Assembly (NCBI RefSeq): GCF_022179685.1
Contig: NZ_BPRB01000060.1
Coordinates: 1-64,000, forward strand
Direction: 5' to 3'
Source: Methylobacterium trifolii
GTDB lineage: Bacteria > Pseudomonadota > Alphaproteobacteria > Rhizobiales > Beijerinckiaceae
Length of the DNA stretch: 64,000 bases
Under the pieces are notes generated by a model that saw only the letters and a program-made list of their open reading frames with translations, made no database searches and was not told the origin of the DNA. Each line of letters begins with the position of its first letter. The stretch's first letter is position 1. A program made the position numbers and the translations under genes. This document shows positions 53,899 to 62,148 of this stretch, piece after piece.

Positions 53899-53972
53899 TG
53901 GCTGGGGGACCTGGATTCGAACCAGGACCAGAGGAGTCAGAGTCCACCGTTCTACCGTTAAACTATCCCCCA
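53899..53972 (-). tRNA. tRNA-Gln (anticodon CTG)
   Basis: The minus strand from 53972 reads as a complete tRNA: acceptor TGGGGGA paired with TCCCCCA, a D-arm with AACGGTAG, anticodon loop CTCTGAC giving CUG (Gln), T-arm CCTGGTTCGAATCCAGG and an encoded 3' CCA. Length is 74 bases with CCA. The anticodon stem GTGGA/TCCTC has one T-T mismatch. The 3' end faces the integrase remnant, making this a plausible former integration site. Confidence 0.93.
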
Positions 53973-54095
53973 CCGAACCCGTCGAGCCAGCCTGATCGTC
54001 CTGCCCCGGTCGTCGATCCGGCGGGACGTGAGTTCAGGCTTTCGGGTTGCGGGCCGCAGATAGGACGAACCTCGGCACAGGTCAACAGGGTCGCC

Positions 54096-56075
54096 TCAGG
54101 CGGGTGCGTCGGCGGCCGGCGCGCGGGAGACGAGGCGGTAGAACGCGGCGAGGGCCGCGGCGAAGACCGCAAGGCCCAGCCACCGGGCGGCGCCGGAGAA
54201 ATCCGGCCCGACCAGGGCAAGGGTGGAGCTGCGCCCGGTGGCGGCATCGACCGCGGCGAGCCCCACGCCGACGAAGCTCTCGCCCACCAGGAACCCGGAG
54301 GCGATCAGGACGCCGCGGCGGCGGCTGGCCTCCACCGCCGCGCCGTCGCCGCGCGCGCGCCGCCCGAGGGCGCGCGTGCCGAGCCAGCCCAGCACGCCGC
54401 CGATCCCGATCGTCATCTCGACGCTGAGGGGCAGGTACATGCCGATCCCGACGGTGAGCGCCGGGAAGCTCAGGCCGGCCCGCTTGAACCGGACCTCCAG
54501 AGCGACCATCGCGGCGCCGAGCACGCAGCCGGTCAGCACCATGCCCCAGGGCAGGGTGCCGTGCACGATGCCGCCAGCGATCTGCGTCACCAGGGCGGAT
54601 TGGGGCACGCTCATCGCGGCCTCCGGGTCCATGCCGGGGCGGGGCAGGGCGCCGACGAAGCCGTAGGCCTGGTAGACCAGGGAGAGCAGGGGGGCGATCA
54701 CCGCGCTGCCCACCGCGACGCCGACGATCAGCACCACCTGCTGGCGCCAGGGCGTCGCGTCCACGAGCTGGCCGGTCTTGAGGTCCTGCAGGTTGTCGTT
54801 GGCGATCGAGGCCGTGGTGACGATCACCGAGGCCACGAGCAGCGCCATGGCGATCACGAACCGGTCGCCCTCCGGCCCGGCGGCCCGGCCGAGGATCAGC
54901 GGCAGCAGCAGGGCGGCGACCATGGTGGTGAGGATGCCGATCCCCGAGATCGGGCTCGTCGAGGAGCCCAGCAGCCCCGCGAGGTAGCCGCAGGCCGCCG
55001 CCATCAGGAAGCCGAACAGGACCGCGAACAGCGTCGCGGCGGCGACCAGCACCGGGAGCAGGCCGCCCAGCGCCGCCCCGTCCGAAAACCACGCGAACAG
55101 GCCGGCGAGCGGCAGGACCAGGGCGAGGGCGCCCACGGCCACCCAGGTGATCGGCAGGTCGCGCTCCTGGCGCGGCAGGTCGCGCAAGCTCGGCCGGGCC
55201 GCGGCCAGGCCTGAGCGGATGCTGGCCAGGATCGGACGGATGAGCGAGCCCACCGTCCAGAGGCCGCCCACCGCGATGATGCCGGCCCCGATCAGGCGCA
55301 CCTGGCCCGACCAGACGGCCTGGGCCGCCGCGTGCGGGCTCGCGCCCTGGGGCGGCCCGAGGGCGGTGAGCAGCGGCACCGCCACCCCCCAGGCGATGAC
55401 GACGCCGGTGAGCAGCGCCAGGCACGCGCCGATGCCGACGAGGTAGCCGACGCCGACGAGCGCCAGGGAGAAGCCGCTGCCGATACTGAAGGCGGCCTGC
55501 CCCACGGCCACCGTGGTCAGCACGCCCTCGGCCAGGAGCTTGAAGCCGTTGGTGGCCAGCGCCACGAGCCCGGCCCCGCCGGCCGCCCCGAGGAGGTTGC
55601 GCAGGCCCTGCCCGTTCGCGTCCGCCTGGCCGGTGCGCAGCACCTCGGCGGCGGCGGCACCCTCGGGGTAGGGCAGGCCGGCGCCCGAGACGAGGGCGCG
55701 GCGCAGGGGGATCGAGAAGGCGACGCCGAGCCAGCCCCCGAGCAGGCACACGGCCCCGGTCTGCCAGAACGGGAAGCCGTGCCAGTGCCCGATCAGCACC
55801 AGGCCGGGCAGGACCAGGATGACGTTGCACAGCGTGCCCGCGGCCGAGGCCTGGGTCTGCACGATGTTGTTCTCGAGGATGCCGCCCCCGCCCATCAGGC
55901 GCAGGCAGGCCATGGAGATCATGGCCGCGGGAATCGAGGAGGAGAAGGTCATCCCCGTCTTCAGGCCCATGTAGACGTTGGCGCCCATGAACACGACGGT
56001 GATGGCGGCCCCGAGCACGAGGCCGCGCGGGGTGATCTCGGTTTCGTGGCGCGAGACCGGGTTCCGGGCGTCCAT
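54096..56075 (-). CDS. OPT family oligopeptide transporter
   Basis: A 659-residue membrane protein with many hydrophobic spans. It opens MDARNPVSRHETEITPRGLV, then GANVYMGLKTGMTFSSSIPA and GGGGILENNIVQTQASAAGT, characteristic of bacterial OPT transporters that carry oligopeptides or metal chelates by proton symport. Later segments include FLMAAACGYLAGLLGSSTSP and IANDNLQDLKTGQLVDATPW, both typical of the family. It stands alone to the right of tRNA-Gln in GC-rich core-like sequence. Confidence 0.92.
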   Translation of the reverse strand: MDARNPVSRHETEITPRGLVLGAAITVVFMGANVYMGLKTGMTFSSSIPAAMISMACLRLMGGGGILENNIVQTQASAAGTLCNVILVLPGLVLIGHWHGFPFWQTGAVCLLGGWLGVAFSIPLRRALVSGAGLPYPEGAAAAEVLRTGQADANGQGLRNLLGAAGGAGLVALATNGFKLLAEGVLTTVAVGQAAFSIGSGFSLALVGVGYLVGIGACLALLTGVVIAWGVAVPLLTALGPPQGASPHAAAQAVWSGQVRLIGAGIIAVGGLWTVGSLIRPILASIRSGLAAARPSLRDLPRQERDLPITWVAVGALALVLPLAGLFAWFSDGAALGGLLPVLVAAATLFAVLFGFLMAAACGYLAGLLGSSTSPISGIGILTTMVAALLLPLILGRAAGPEGDRFVIAMALLVASVIVTTASIANDNLQDLKTGQLVDATPWRQQVVLIVGVAVGSAVIAPLLSLVYQAYGFVGALPRPGMDPEAAMSVPQSALVTQIAGGIVHGTLPWGMVLTGCVLGAAMVALEVRFKRAGLSFPALTVGIGMYLPLSVEMTIGIGGVLGWLGTRALGRRARGDGAAVEASRRRGVLIASGFLVGESFVGVGLAAVDAATGRSSTLALVGPDFSGAARWLGLAVFAAALAAFYRLVSRAPAADAPA

Positions 56076-56287
56076 CGCGTGCTCCCGGGACCGGGACGGT
56101 CCCCGACGCCCTTGATGGCGCCGAATGCGCGGGCTGGATAGGGCGGCCGATGCGCCCGGCCCCCGGGACGAGGGGTGACAGCGATGGCCGCCCGTCGCCG
56201 CCGCACGCGGACGTGATGGCGGAGCCGCCCCGCGCGCCTACCTACCTTTAGTGGCCCATGAGGGGCCGCGTATCCCGGGAGGACCCG

Positions 56288-56722
56288 ATGATCCACGCCG
56301 TCCGCTACGGCCTTGCCGCCGCCATCCTCGCCGCCACCGTGTCCGGCGCGTCTGCCGCGGCCGAGGGCCTGGCCTACAAGGCCGAGCTCAAGGGCGCCTC
56401 CGAGGTGCCCGCCAACGACACCAAGGGCACGGGCGAGGTCACGGCGACCTACGACCCGGCGAGCAAGACCCTGACCTGGACAGGCAGCTACAGCGGCCTG
56501 ACCGGCCCGGCGACCGCCGCCCACTTCCACGGACCGGCGGCCGCCGGGGACAATGCGGGCGTGCTGATCCCGGCGCCCGCCCCGGCGAGCCCGTTCACCG
56601 GCACGGCCGCCCTCGATGAGGCCAAGGCCGCCGATCTGGCTGCGGGCAAGCTCTACTTCAACATCCACACCGCCGCGAACCCGAAGGGCGAGATCCGCGG
56701 GCAGGTGATGCGGGCGCCGTGA
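56288..56722 (+). CDS. Secreted CHRD domain protein
   Basis: A 144-residue exported protein. The start 56288 follows GGGAGGA and gives MIHAVRYGLAAAILAATVSG, a signal peptide cut near ASAAAEG. The mature part is one CHRD domain: YKAELKGASEVPANDTKGTG, TLTWTGSYSGLTGPATAAHFHGPA and the C-terminal NIHTAANPKGEIRGQVM. CHRD domains are extracytoplasmic beta-sandwiches of unclear function. It is monocistronic, convergent with a minus-strand hypothetical gene across a hairpin-rich gap. Confidence 0.9.
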   Translation: MIHAVRYGLAAAILAATVSGASAAAEGLAYKAELKGASEVPANDTKGTGEVTATYDPASKTLTWTGSYSGLTGPATAAHFHGPAAAGDNAGVLIPAPAPASPFTGTAALDEAKAADLAAGKLYFNIHTAANPKGEIRGQVMRAP

Positions 56723-56840
56723 CGGAGCGCGTCATCGAACGAATGTCGGTGCGCGCTTCCCTCCTTCGTAGAGGCTGTCGTGTTCACACGTCGCTTTCGG
56801 GACAGGCTCCGGCCGCGACCACGGGCCTCTTCTCCCCCAC

Positions 56841-56864
56841 GGATCTCGGGCTTGCCCGAGATCC
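56841..56864. repeat. Palindromic hairpin GGATCTCGGGC/GCCCGAGATCC
   Basis: GGATCTCGGGC, a 2-base TT loop, then its exact complement. An 11-bp perfect stem. No run of T follows on either strand, so it is not a standard intrinsic terminator; together with the next hairpin it resembles a REP-like pair. Confidence 0.6.
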
Positions 56865-56877
56865 GCACTCTTGCCGG

Positions 56878-56903
56878 CCCAAGTCGGGCAAACCCGACTT
56901 GGG
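56878..56903. repeat. Palindromic hairpin CCCAAGTCGGG/CCCGACTTGGG
   Basis: CCCAAGTCGGG, a CAAA loop, then CCCGACTTGGG: an 11-bp perfect stem 13 bases after the previous hairpin. The two stems share the CGGG-loop-CCCG centre, suggesting a common origin. Confidence 0.6.
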
Positions 56904-56977
56904 ATGGGGAGGAGCCGGAGGTGGGGGTGGTGCAGACGGCACCGGACCGCTCGATCCTGAACCACCCCCACCCCTGA

Positions 56978-57000
56978 CCCCTCCCCACAAGGGGGAGGGG
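56978..57000. terminator. GC hairpin CCCCTCCCC/GGGGAGGGG, possible terminator
   Basis: CCCCTCCCC, loop ACAA(G), then GGGGAGGGG followed by AAA. A 9-bp perfect GC stem 256 bases past the CHRD stop and 100 bases past the stop of the opposing gene. Similar C/G-rich hairpins recur in alphaproteobacterial intergenic DNA, so it may be a repeat rather than a terminator. Confidence 0.45.
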
Positions 57001-57099
57001 AAACCGCGTTCCGGAACAGAGACTTATCCGGCCGCGGACAATGGTGAATCCGGTAGCCCGCAGAGGGTGGAGGGAGAGGCCCGTGGCTCCGCCGCGCCC

Positions 57100-57408
57100 T
57101 CAGTTGCAGACGCGCACGCGGCGAAAGTAGGGGTTGCCGTAATCGTCCCGGCTGCGGCGGCGCTCGTTCCAGCAATGGCCGGCGGCCCGAACGTAGCGGG
57201 GGCGGTAGCCGTAGGCGGGATACCCGTAGCCGTAGGCGTAGGCGGGGTGGCCGTAATAGCCGGGCCCTGCCGCGGCCGCGGCGGCGAGGCCGCCCAGGGC
57301 GAGGCCGCCGATCAGCCCGGCGGCGATGGCCCCGCCGTCGCCGGCTCGGGCGGGGGTGACGGTGGTCGCGGCGGTCAGGGCGGCGAGGGCGATGAGGATC
57401 TGGCGCAT
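57100..57408 (-). CDS. Small secreted Gly/Tyr-rich protein
   Basis: A 102-residue protein with signal peptide MRQILIALAALTAATTVTPA. The mature part has an Ala/Gly stretch (GLIGGLALGGLAAAAAAG) that may insert in a membrane, a Tyr-Gly segment (YYGHPAYAYGYGYPAYGYRP) and a basic Cys-containing tail (CWNERRRSRDD...RVRVCN) with Cys79 and Cys101 that could form a disulphide. Small proteins of this layout are common in Methylobacterium and rhizobia; no function is known to me. Confidence 0.75.
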   Translation of the reverse strand: MRQILIALAALTAATTVTPARAGDGGAIAAGLIGGLALGGLAAAAAAGPGYYGHPAYAYGYGYPAYGYRPRYVRAAGHCWNERRRSRDDYGNPYFRRVRVCN

Positions 57409-57440
57409 GGATGTCGGTCTCGTCTCGGATGTTCGTGGAT

Positions 57441-57464
57441 GCCGGCCCCCCTTGTGGGGCCGGC
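57441..57464. terminator. GC hairpin between two minus-strand secreted-protein genes
   Basis: GCCGGCCCC and GGGGCCGGC are a perfect 9-bp inverted repeat separated by CCTTGT, 23 bases past the stop of the gene at 57487-58416. It may end that transcript. There is no following T-tract. Confidence 0.45.
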
Positions 57465-57486
57465 CGAGGGGGTGGAGTCGGGTGCG

Positions 57487-58416
57487 CTACGGGCTCATCA
57501 GGCTGACGAAGCGCAGGGTCGCGTGCGGGCTGCGCTCGGTGTAGGCGACGACCGTGCAGCCCTCCCGCACCGGGCCGAGGCCGCGCAGCACCAGGGTGCC
57601 GCCGTCCCGCGAATAGGCGCCGCGGACCGGGTAGGGGGCGGGCGGGCAGCCCTCCTTGAAGGCGTAGGCCGTGCCCTGGACGGCGCGGTCGGCCCCGAGC
57701 CGGCCCCGGAACAGCACGCTGCCGCGCCGCACCACCGCCCGCATCGCGGGCTTGGCCGCCTCGTAGGAGATCACGCCGGTGCCCGGATCGAGCCAGACCT
57801 CGGAGCCGTTGTGGTCCCACAGGTTCTGGGAGCCGGATTCCGGCGGGGCCTGCTCACCGAAGGCGACCGGCGTCGGGGCGAGCCGCGCCTCGACCGGCCG
57901 CGCCTCGGCCGGCTGCGCGGGGCGCGGCTTGGCCGAGGCGCCGCACAGGGTCTCCCATTGCTGGGACAGGGACAGGCCGCCCTCGGCCGTGCTGGTGCCG
58001 ACGATCTCCCCGTCGCCGCCCCGCCACTGCGAGCGGCCCACGCCGACGATCTCCTGCTTCGGCCATTCCCCGGCGTAGCGGTAGGAGCCGCCGCCGACGG
58101 GGCGCAGGATGCCGGCCCGGCAATCGGCGTTGGCGATCATGTCGTTGGGGAACTGCTTGAGCCAGGCGGCGGCGCAGTCCCGCACGCCGGCCACGTCCGC
58201 CTCCGGCAGGAAGCCGGCGCATTGCTCGCGGGCGCTGGCCTCCGTGACCCGACCGGTCGCCCGCGCCTCGGCCGTGCCGATCCCCGAGGCGGCGCCGACC
58301 ACCGCCACGGGCGTGCGCGCCGCGATCGACAGGGCCAAGGGCTGGGCGACGGGCTCGACGGCGTGAGCGGCCGAGGGGAGGGCGAGGAGGCTGGCGGCGA
58401 GGAGCGCGTGTTTCAT
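57487..58416 (-). CDS. Secreted protein of unknown function
   Basis: A 309-residue exported protein (signal MKHALLAASLLALPSAAHA). It has two parts: residues about 20-170, with four Cys (including EQCAGFLPEADVAGVRDCAAAW), and residues about 200-309, a beta-rich region (SEVWLDPGTGVISYEAAKPA, GSVLFRGRLGADRAVQGTAY) ending in two further Cys near GCPPAPYPVRG and REGCTVVAY. A Pro/Ala linker lies between. I do not recognise the family. It is 78 bp upstream of the small Gly/Tyr-rich gene, probably co-transcribed. Confidence 0.75.
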   Translation of the reverse strand: MKHALLAASLLALPSAAHAVEPVAQPLALSIAARTPVAVVGAASGIGTAEARATGRVTEASAREQCAGFLPEADVAGVRDCAAAWLKQFPNDMIANADCRAGILRPVGGGSYRYAGEWPKQEIVGVGRSQWRGGDGEIVGTSTAEGGLSLSQQWETLCGASAKPRPAQPAEARPVEARLAPTPVAFGEQAPPESGSQNLWDHNGSEVWLDPGTGVISYEAAKPAMRAVVRRGSVLFRGRLGADRAVQGTAYAFKEGCPPAPYPVRGAYSRDGGTLVLRGLGPVREGCTVVAYTERSPHATLRFVSLMSP

Positions 58417-58652
58417 GTCGGCGAGACTAGGCCGTGACGCGCTTCGGACCCCTTGCGGGGTTGCTTCAATTTTGAAGTATCGCGCCGTCTATAGCCGCCG
58501 CCCATCGGCATGCTTACGCAGCCGATAACGCGCCGCGAGGCTATAGTCCCGGGGCCCGGCGGGGCTCAGGCAGCGCCGGCGCCGTCTCGACGCCTCCGCC
58601 CCGAGGCTGTAGGCCCGTGCCACAGGTCCAGCATCCCAGTCCGGAGCCGTCG

Positions 58653-58991
58653 ATGAAGCAGTCGGAAGCCCTCATCGCCTGGACGCCCGCCCGCTGGGCC
58701 GAACTGCGGCCCGAGACCGCCGGGCAGGTCGTGGTCGTGCCCTTTCCGGATACGGAGGGCGCCAGCAGGGGCTTCGTGATGCGCGCGGGGGCGAGTTCCT
58801 CGGCCCTCCACACGCTCGGGGACGAGGCCCGGATCGCCCGCCTGTTCATCGACTTCCAGACCCTGGTGGTGCGCGACGGCATCGACCCCGAGGCCGCCCA
58901 CCGGGCGTTCCTGGCCATCGACGAGTACCGCTACCGCATCGCCCCGGACACCGAGGGCGCGGCGTTCGAGGACCCGCCCGAGGAAGACTGA
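58653..58991 (+). CDS. Small conserved-type protein of unknown function
   Basis: A 112-residue acidic cytoplasmic protein starting MKQSEALIAWTPARWAELRP, with a ribosome site CCGGAGCC (58640-58647). GQVVVVPFPDTEGASRGFVM and IARLFIDFQTLVVRDGIDPE are regular alpha/beta stretches; the tail AFEDPPEED is acidic. No family recognised. Start 58617 is in frame but lies before the ribosome site. Confidence 0.65.
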   Translation: MKQSEALIAWTPARWAELRPETAGQVVVVPFPDTEGASRGFVMRAGASSSALHTLGDEARIARLFIDFQTLVVRDGIDPEAAHRAFLAIDEYRYRIAPDTEGAAFEDPPEED

Positions 58992-59099
58992 GCCCCCCTC
59001 CGGGGCCGGGCGAACGGGCTTGTGATCGACAAAAACCCTCGCCCGGTCCGTGACCGCCCTAACTGAGGCTGCGCACGTCCCCCTCGCGGAGCCCGAGCC

Positions 59100-60005
59100 A
59101 TGCCCGTATCCCGACGCGCCGTCATCGCCGCCGCGGCGCTCTCCCCACTGGCCTCCCGCCTGCACGCGGCGGAGGAGGCGCTGATCCGCAGGCCGATCCC
59201 CTCGACCGGGGAGATGCTGCCGGCCATCGGCATCGGCACCTCGCGCCGCTACGAGGTCGAGCCGGTCCCGGAGAAGGTCGCGCCGCTGGACGAGGCGGTG
59301 CGGCGCTTCACGGCGCTCGGCGGCTCGGTGATCGACACGGCCCCGAGCTACGGCACCGCCGAGGACGTGCTGGGCCTCATCCTCCCGGAAGGGGGCCTGC
59401 GCGAAAAGGTCTTCCTGGCGAGCAAGGTCGGCACCCCCGGCCGCGAGGCGGGGGCGGCCGAGATCGAGCGCTCGTTCCGGCGGATGAAGGTCGGGGTCAT
59501 CGACCTGATCGCGGTCCACAATCTCATCGACACGCCAAACAATCTCGCCACTCTGCGCGACCTGAAGTCCAAGAAGAAAATCCGCTACGTCGGCGTCACG
59601 GTCTGGCGGGACGGGCAGCTTGCCGACCTGGAGGCGGTGATGAAGGCCGAGGCCCTGGACGTGATCCAGGTGAACTACGCCATCGACAACCGCGCGGCGG
59701 CCGAGCGCATCCTGCCGCTGGCCGCCGACAAGGGCATCGCGACCATGATCAACGTGCCCTTCGGCCGCGACCGGCTGTTCAAGGCCGTGCAGGGCCGCGA
59801 GCTACCTCCCGTGGCCAAGGACCTCGGCTGCACGAGCTGGCCGCAGTTCTTCCTGAAATACGTCCTCGGCCACCCGGCCGTGACCTGCCCGATCCCCGGC
59901 ATGGCCAAGGCGGCCTACGTCGAGGACAACCTCGCCGCCGCCCGCGGAATCCTGCCGGACGCGGGGCAACGCAAGCAGATGGAGACCCTCATCGATGCGC
60001 TCTGA
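59100..60005 (+). CDS. Tat-exported aldo/keto reductase
   Basis: A 301-residue aldo/keto reductase with a twin-arginine leader MPVSRRAVIAAAALSPLASR, likely cut after LHA. The AKR tetrad is present: Asp79 and Tyr84 (VIDTAPSYGTAEDVLG), Lys109 (FLASKVG) and His140 (IAVHNLID). The barrel is somewhat short. AKRs use NAD(P)H, which is normally cytoplasmic, so a periplasmic location is notable. It overlaps the next gene by 11 bp and heads a three-gene unit. An alternative is that the arginine motif is a cryptic leader and the protein stays inside. Confidence 0.85.
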   Translation: MPVSRRAVIAAAALSPLASRLHAAEEALIRRPIPSTGEMLPAIGIGTSRRYEVEPVPEKVAPLDEAVRRFTALGGSVIDTAPSYGTAEDVLGLILPEGGLREKVFLASKVGTPGREAGAAEIERSFRRMKVGVIDLIAVHNLIDTPNNLATLRDLKSKKKIRYVGVTVWRDGQLADLEAVMKAEALDVIQVNYAIDNRAAAERILPLAADKGIATMINVPFGRDRLFKAVQGRELPPVAKDLGCTSWPQFFLKYVLGHPAVTCPIPGMAKAAYVEDNLAAARGILPDAGQRKQMETLIDAL

Positions 60006-60726
60006 TCCCAGGACCACCCGCCGCGCCGCGCTCAGCCTCGCTGCCGGCCTCGCCCTCGGCACCGCCCTGCCGGCGATGGCGCAGGATGCGCCGAAGCTCA
60101 AGATCGGCGTGATCGGCGCCGGCAACATCGGCGGCACCATCGGCGGCCTCTGGGCCAAGGCCGGGCACAAGGTGATGTTCTCCTCCCGCCACCCGGAGGC
60201 GCTGAAGCCCCTGGTGGAGAGCCTCGGCCCCAACGCCAGCGCCGGCACGCCGGAGGAGGCGATCAGGTTCGGCGACGCGGTGTTCGTGGCCGTGCCCTAC
60301 AAGGCCTATCCCGACCTCGCCAGGGAGTACGGCGCCGCCCTCAAGGGCAAGGTCGCGATCGAGGCGGGCAACGCCACCAAGGCGCGGGACGGCGAACTCT
60401 ACGACGAGGTCCAGGCCAACGGCATCGGCATCACCTCGCAGAAGTACCTCCCCGGTGCGCGGGTGGTGCGGGCCTTCAGCGCGATCAACTACAAGATCTT
60501 CGCCAAGAACGCGGCCGGGCGCGAAGGCGGGCGCATGGCGGTTCCGATCGCGGGCGACGACAAGGCGGCGCTGGCGCTCGCCGAGGGCCTCGTGCGCGAC
60601 GCCGGCTTCGAGCCGGTGCTGGTCGGCGGCCTCAACGATGCCGGCAAGTTCGCCATGGGCTCCCCCGGCTTCGGCCACGACCTGACGGCGCCGGAACTGC
60701 GGCGGACCCTCGGGCTGACGCAGTGA
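59995..60726 (+). CDS. Tat-exported F420/NADP-type Rossmann oxidoreductase
   Basis: A 243-residue protein with leader MRSDPRTTRRAALSLAAGLA (twin arginine, hydrophobic stretch, AMAQ cleavage site). The mature part begins KIGVIGAGNIGGTIGGLWAK, a complete GxGxxG loop, with MFSSRHPEAL for the cofactor phosphate and PYKAYPDLAREYG, ARVVRAFSAINYKIF typical of the NADP_oxidored family. A cytoplasmic relative is encoded at 44347. It overlaps the aldo/keto reductase gene by 11 bp and the carrier gene by 4 bp, so the three are translationally coupled. Confidence 0.85.
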   Translation: MRSDPRTTRRAALSLAAGLALGTALPAMAQDAPKLKIGVIGAGNIGGTIGGLWAKAGHKVMFSSRHPEALKPLVESLGPNASAGTPEEAIRFGDAVFVAVPYKAYPDLAREYGAALKGKVAIEAGNATKARDGELYDEVQANGIGITSQKYLPGARVVRAFSAINYKIFAKNAAGREGGRMAVPIAGDDKAALALAEGLVRDAGFEPVLVGGLNDAGKFAMGSPGFGHDLTAPELRRTLGLTQ

Positions 60727-62120
60727 CGGCAGGACCGGGCGCTCCGGCGCCGGACGAGGCGGCGCGGGGGCCCGGATGGCTCGCGCGCCTGATCGACCTG
60801 CGGCCGGGGGAGGGGCCGGCGCTGGCCTGGTCCTGGGCCTACATCTTCTCGATCCTGGCGGCCTACTACGTGCTGCGCCCGATCCGCGACCAGATGGGCA
60901 TCGCCGGCGGCATCGAGAACCTGCCCTGGCTGTTCACGGCGACGCTGGTGGGCATGCTGGCCCTGAACCTGCCCTTCGCCTGGCTGGTCAAGCGCATGCC
61001 GCGTGCGCGCTTCGTGCCGCTGACCTACCGCTTCTTCGCGGGCAACATCCTGCTCTTCGCCCTCGCCCTCTACCTCGCCCCTCCGGACTGGGACGTGTGG
61101 ATCGGGCGGGCGTTCTTCGTCTGGCTCTCGATCTTCAACCTGTTCGTGGTCTCGATCTTCTGGGCCACCATCGTCGACGTGTTCTCGAACGCGCAGGGCA
61201 AGCGCCTGTTCGGCTTCATCGCGGCCGGCGCGACGCTGGGCGCCATCGCGGGCTCGGCCACCACGGCCGGGCTCGCCCGCAGCGTGCCGACCTGGGGCCT
61301 GATGCTCTGCGCCGTGGTCCTGCTGGAGGCTGCCGTGTTCAGCATGCGCGGGCTCGCCCGCCTGTCGGACCGGTTGCACCGGGTGCCGGGGGGCGAGACG
61401 GCAGCCGACGAGAAGGCAGGCGAGGCGCCGGAGCAGACCATCGGCGGCAGCGTCTTCGCCGGCATCGGCCGGACGCTGGCCTCGCCCTACCTCCTCAACA
61501 TCAGCCTGTTCCTGCTGCTGTTCTCGGTGACCTCCACCTTCCTGTATTTCGAGCAGGCGGGCATCGCCAAGCGCAGCTTCCCCGACAAGGCGGCCCAGAC
61601 CGCCTTCTTCGCGGGCGTGGATCTGGCCGTGAACGTGCTGACGCTGGGGGTCCAGCTCTTCCTCACCGGCCGGATCGTTGGGCGGATCGGCGTCGGGCCG
61701 ACGCTGGCGATCCTGCCGGCGCTCAGCGTCCTGGGCTTTGCGGCGCTGGCCGCCTCGCCCACCATCGGCGCGATCGTCGCCTTCCAGGTGCTGCGCCGGG
61801 CGGGCAACTTCGCCATCAGCCGGCCGATCCGCGAGGTGCTGTTCACGGTGGTGCCGCGGGAGGACCGCTACAAGGCCAAGAGCTTCATCGACACGGTGGT
61901 CTACCGCCTCGGCGACCAGGTCGGGGCGTGGTCGTTTGCCGGGATCGGGGCGCTCGGCCTCGGCGCGACGGCGGTGGCCCTGGTGGCGGTGCCGCTCTCG
62001 GCCGCGTGGTTCCTCAACAGCCTCTGGCTCGGCCGGGCCCAGGAGCGCAGGCAGCGGGACCGGGAGGCGGAGGTGGCGGGGCGGCCGGACGCCGTCGCCG
62101 GCCACGGCGCGGGAATCTAG
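60723..62120 (+). CDS. MFS carrier related to ATP/ADP translocases (NTT/AAA-like)
   Basis: A 465-residue inner-membrane protein with about 12 spans. AWSWAYIFSILAAYYVLRPI and RDQMGIAGGIENLPWLFTAT are characteristic of the bacterial ATP/ADP translocase-like MFS group (COG3202-type), and IFWATIVDVFSNAQGKRLFG, PIREVLFTVVPREDRYKAKS follow the family pattern. Members in intracellular bacteria exchange nucleotides or NAD; free-living members are uncharacterised. It starts with an ATGA overlap on the preceding reductase gene. Co-expression with two exported NAD(P)-type enzymes makes a nucleotide or cofactor cargo worth testing. Confidence 0.8.
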   Translation: MTAGPGAPAPDEAARGPGWLARLIDLRPGEGPALAWSWAYIFSILAAYYVLRPIRDQMGIAGGIENLPWLFTATLVGMLALNLPFAWLVKRMPRARFVPLTYRFFAGNILLFALALYLAPPDWDVWIGRAFFVWLSIFNLFVVSIFWATIVDVFSNAQGKRLFGFIAAGATLGAIAGSATTAGLARSVPTWGLMLCAVVLLEAAVFSMRGLARLSDRLHRVPGGETAADEKAGEAPEQTIGGSVFAGIGRTLASPYLLNISLFLLLFSVTSTFLYFEQAGIAKRSFPDKAAQTAFFAGVDLAVNVLTLGVQLFLTGRIVGRIGVGPTLAILPALSVLGFAALAASPTIGAIVAFQVLRRAGNFAISRPIREVLFTVVPREDRYKAKSFIDTVVYRLGDQVGAWSFAGIGALGLGATAVALVAVPLSAAWFLNSLWLGRAQERRQRDREAEVAGRPDAVAGHGAGI

Positions 62121-62148
62121 ACGTCCGCCCGCCGGGTCCGGACGGCCG

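Larger units (their letters stand above)
56723..57099. other. Hairpin-rich gap between convergent genes
   Basis: These 377 bases lie between a plus-strand CHRD gene and a convergent minus-strand gene. They contain three strong inverted repeats, annotated separately, with no T-tract beside the first two. No gene is evident. The hairpins could act as bidirectional transcription ends or be REP-like elements. Confidence 0.5.

Noticed and set aside
53898-55214. 438-residue plus-strand frame starting within the tRNA
   Set aside because: It is a shadow of tRNA-Gln and of the OPT gene on the other strand; composition is Gly/Arg/His/Gln-rich.
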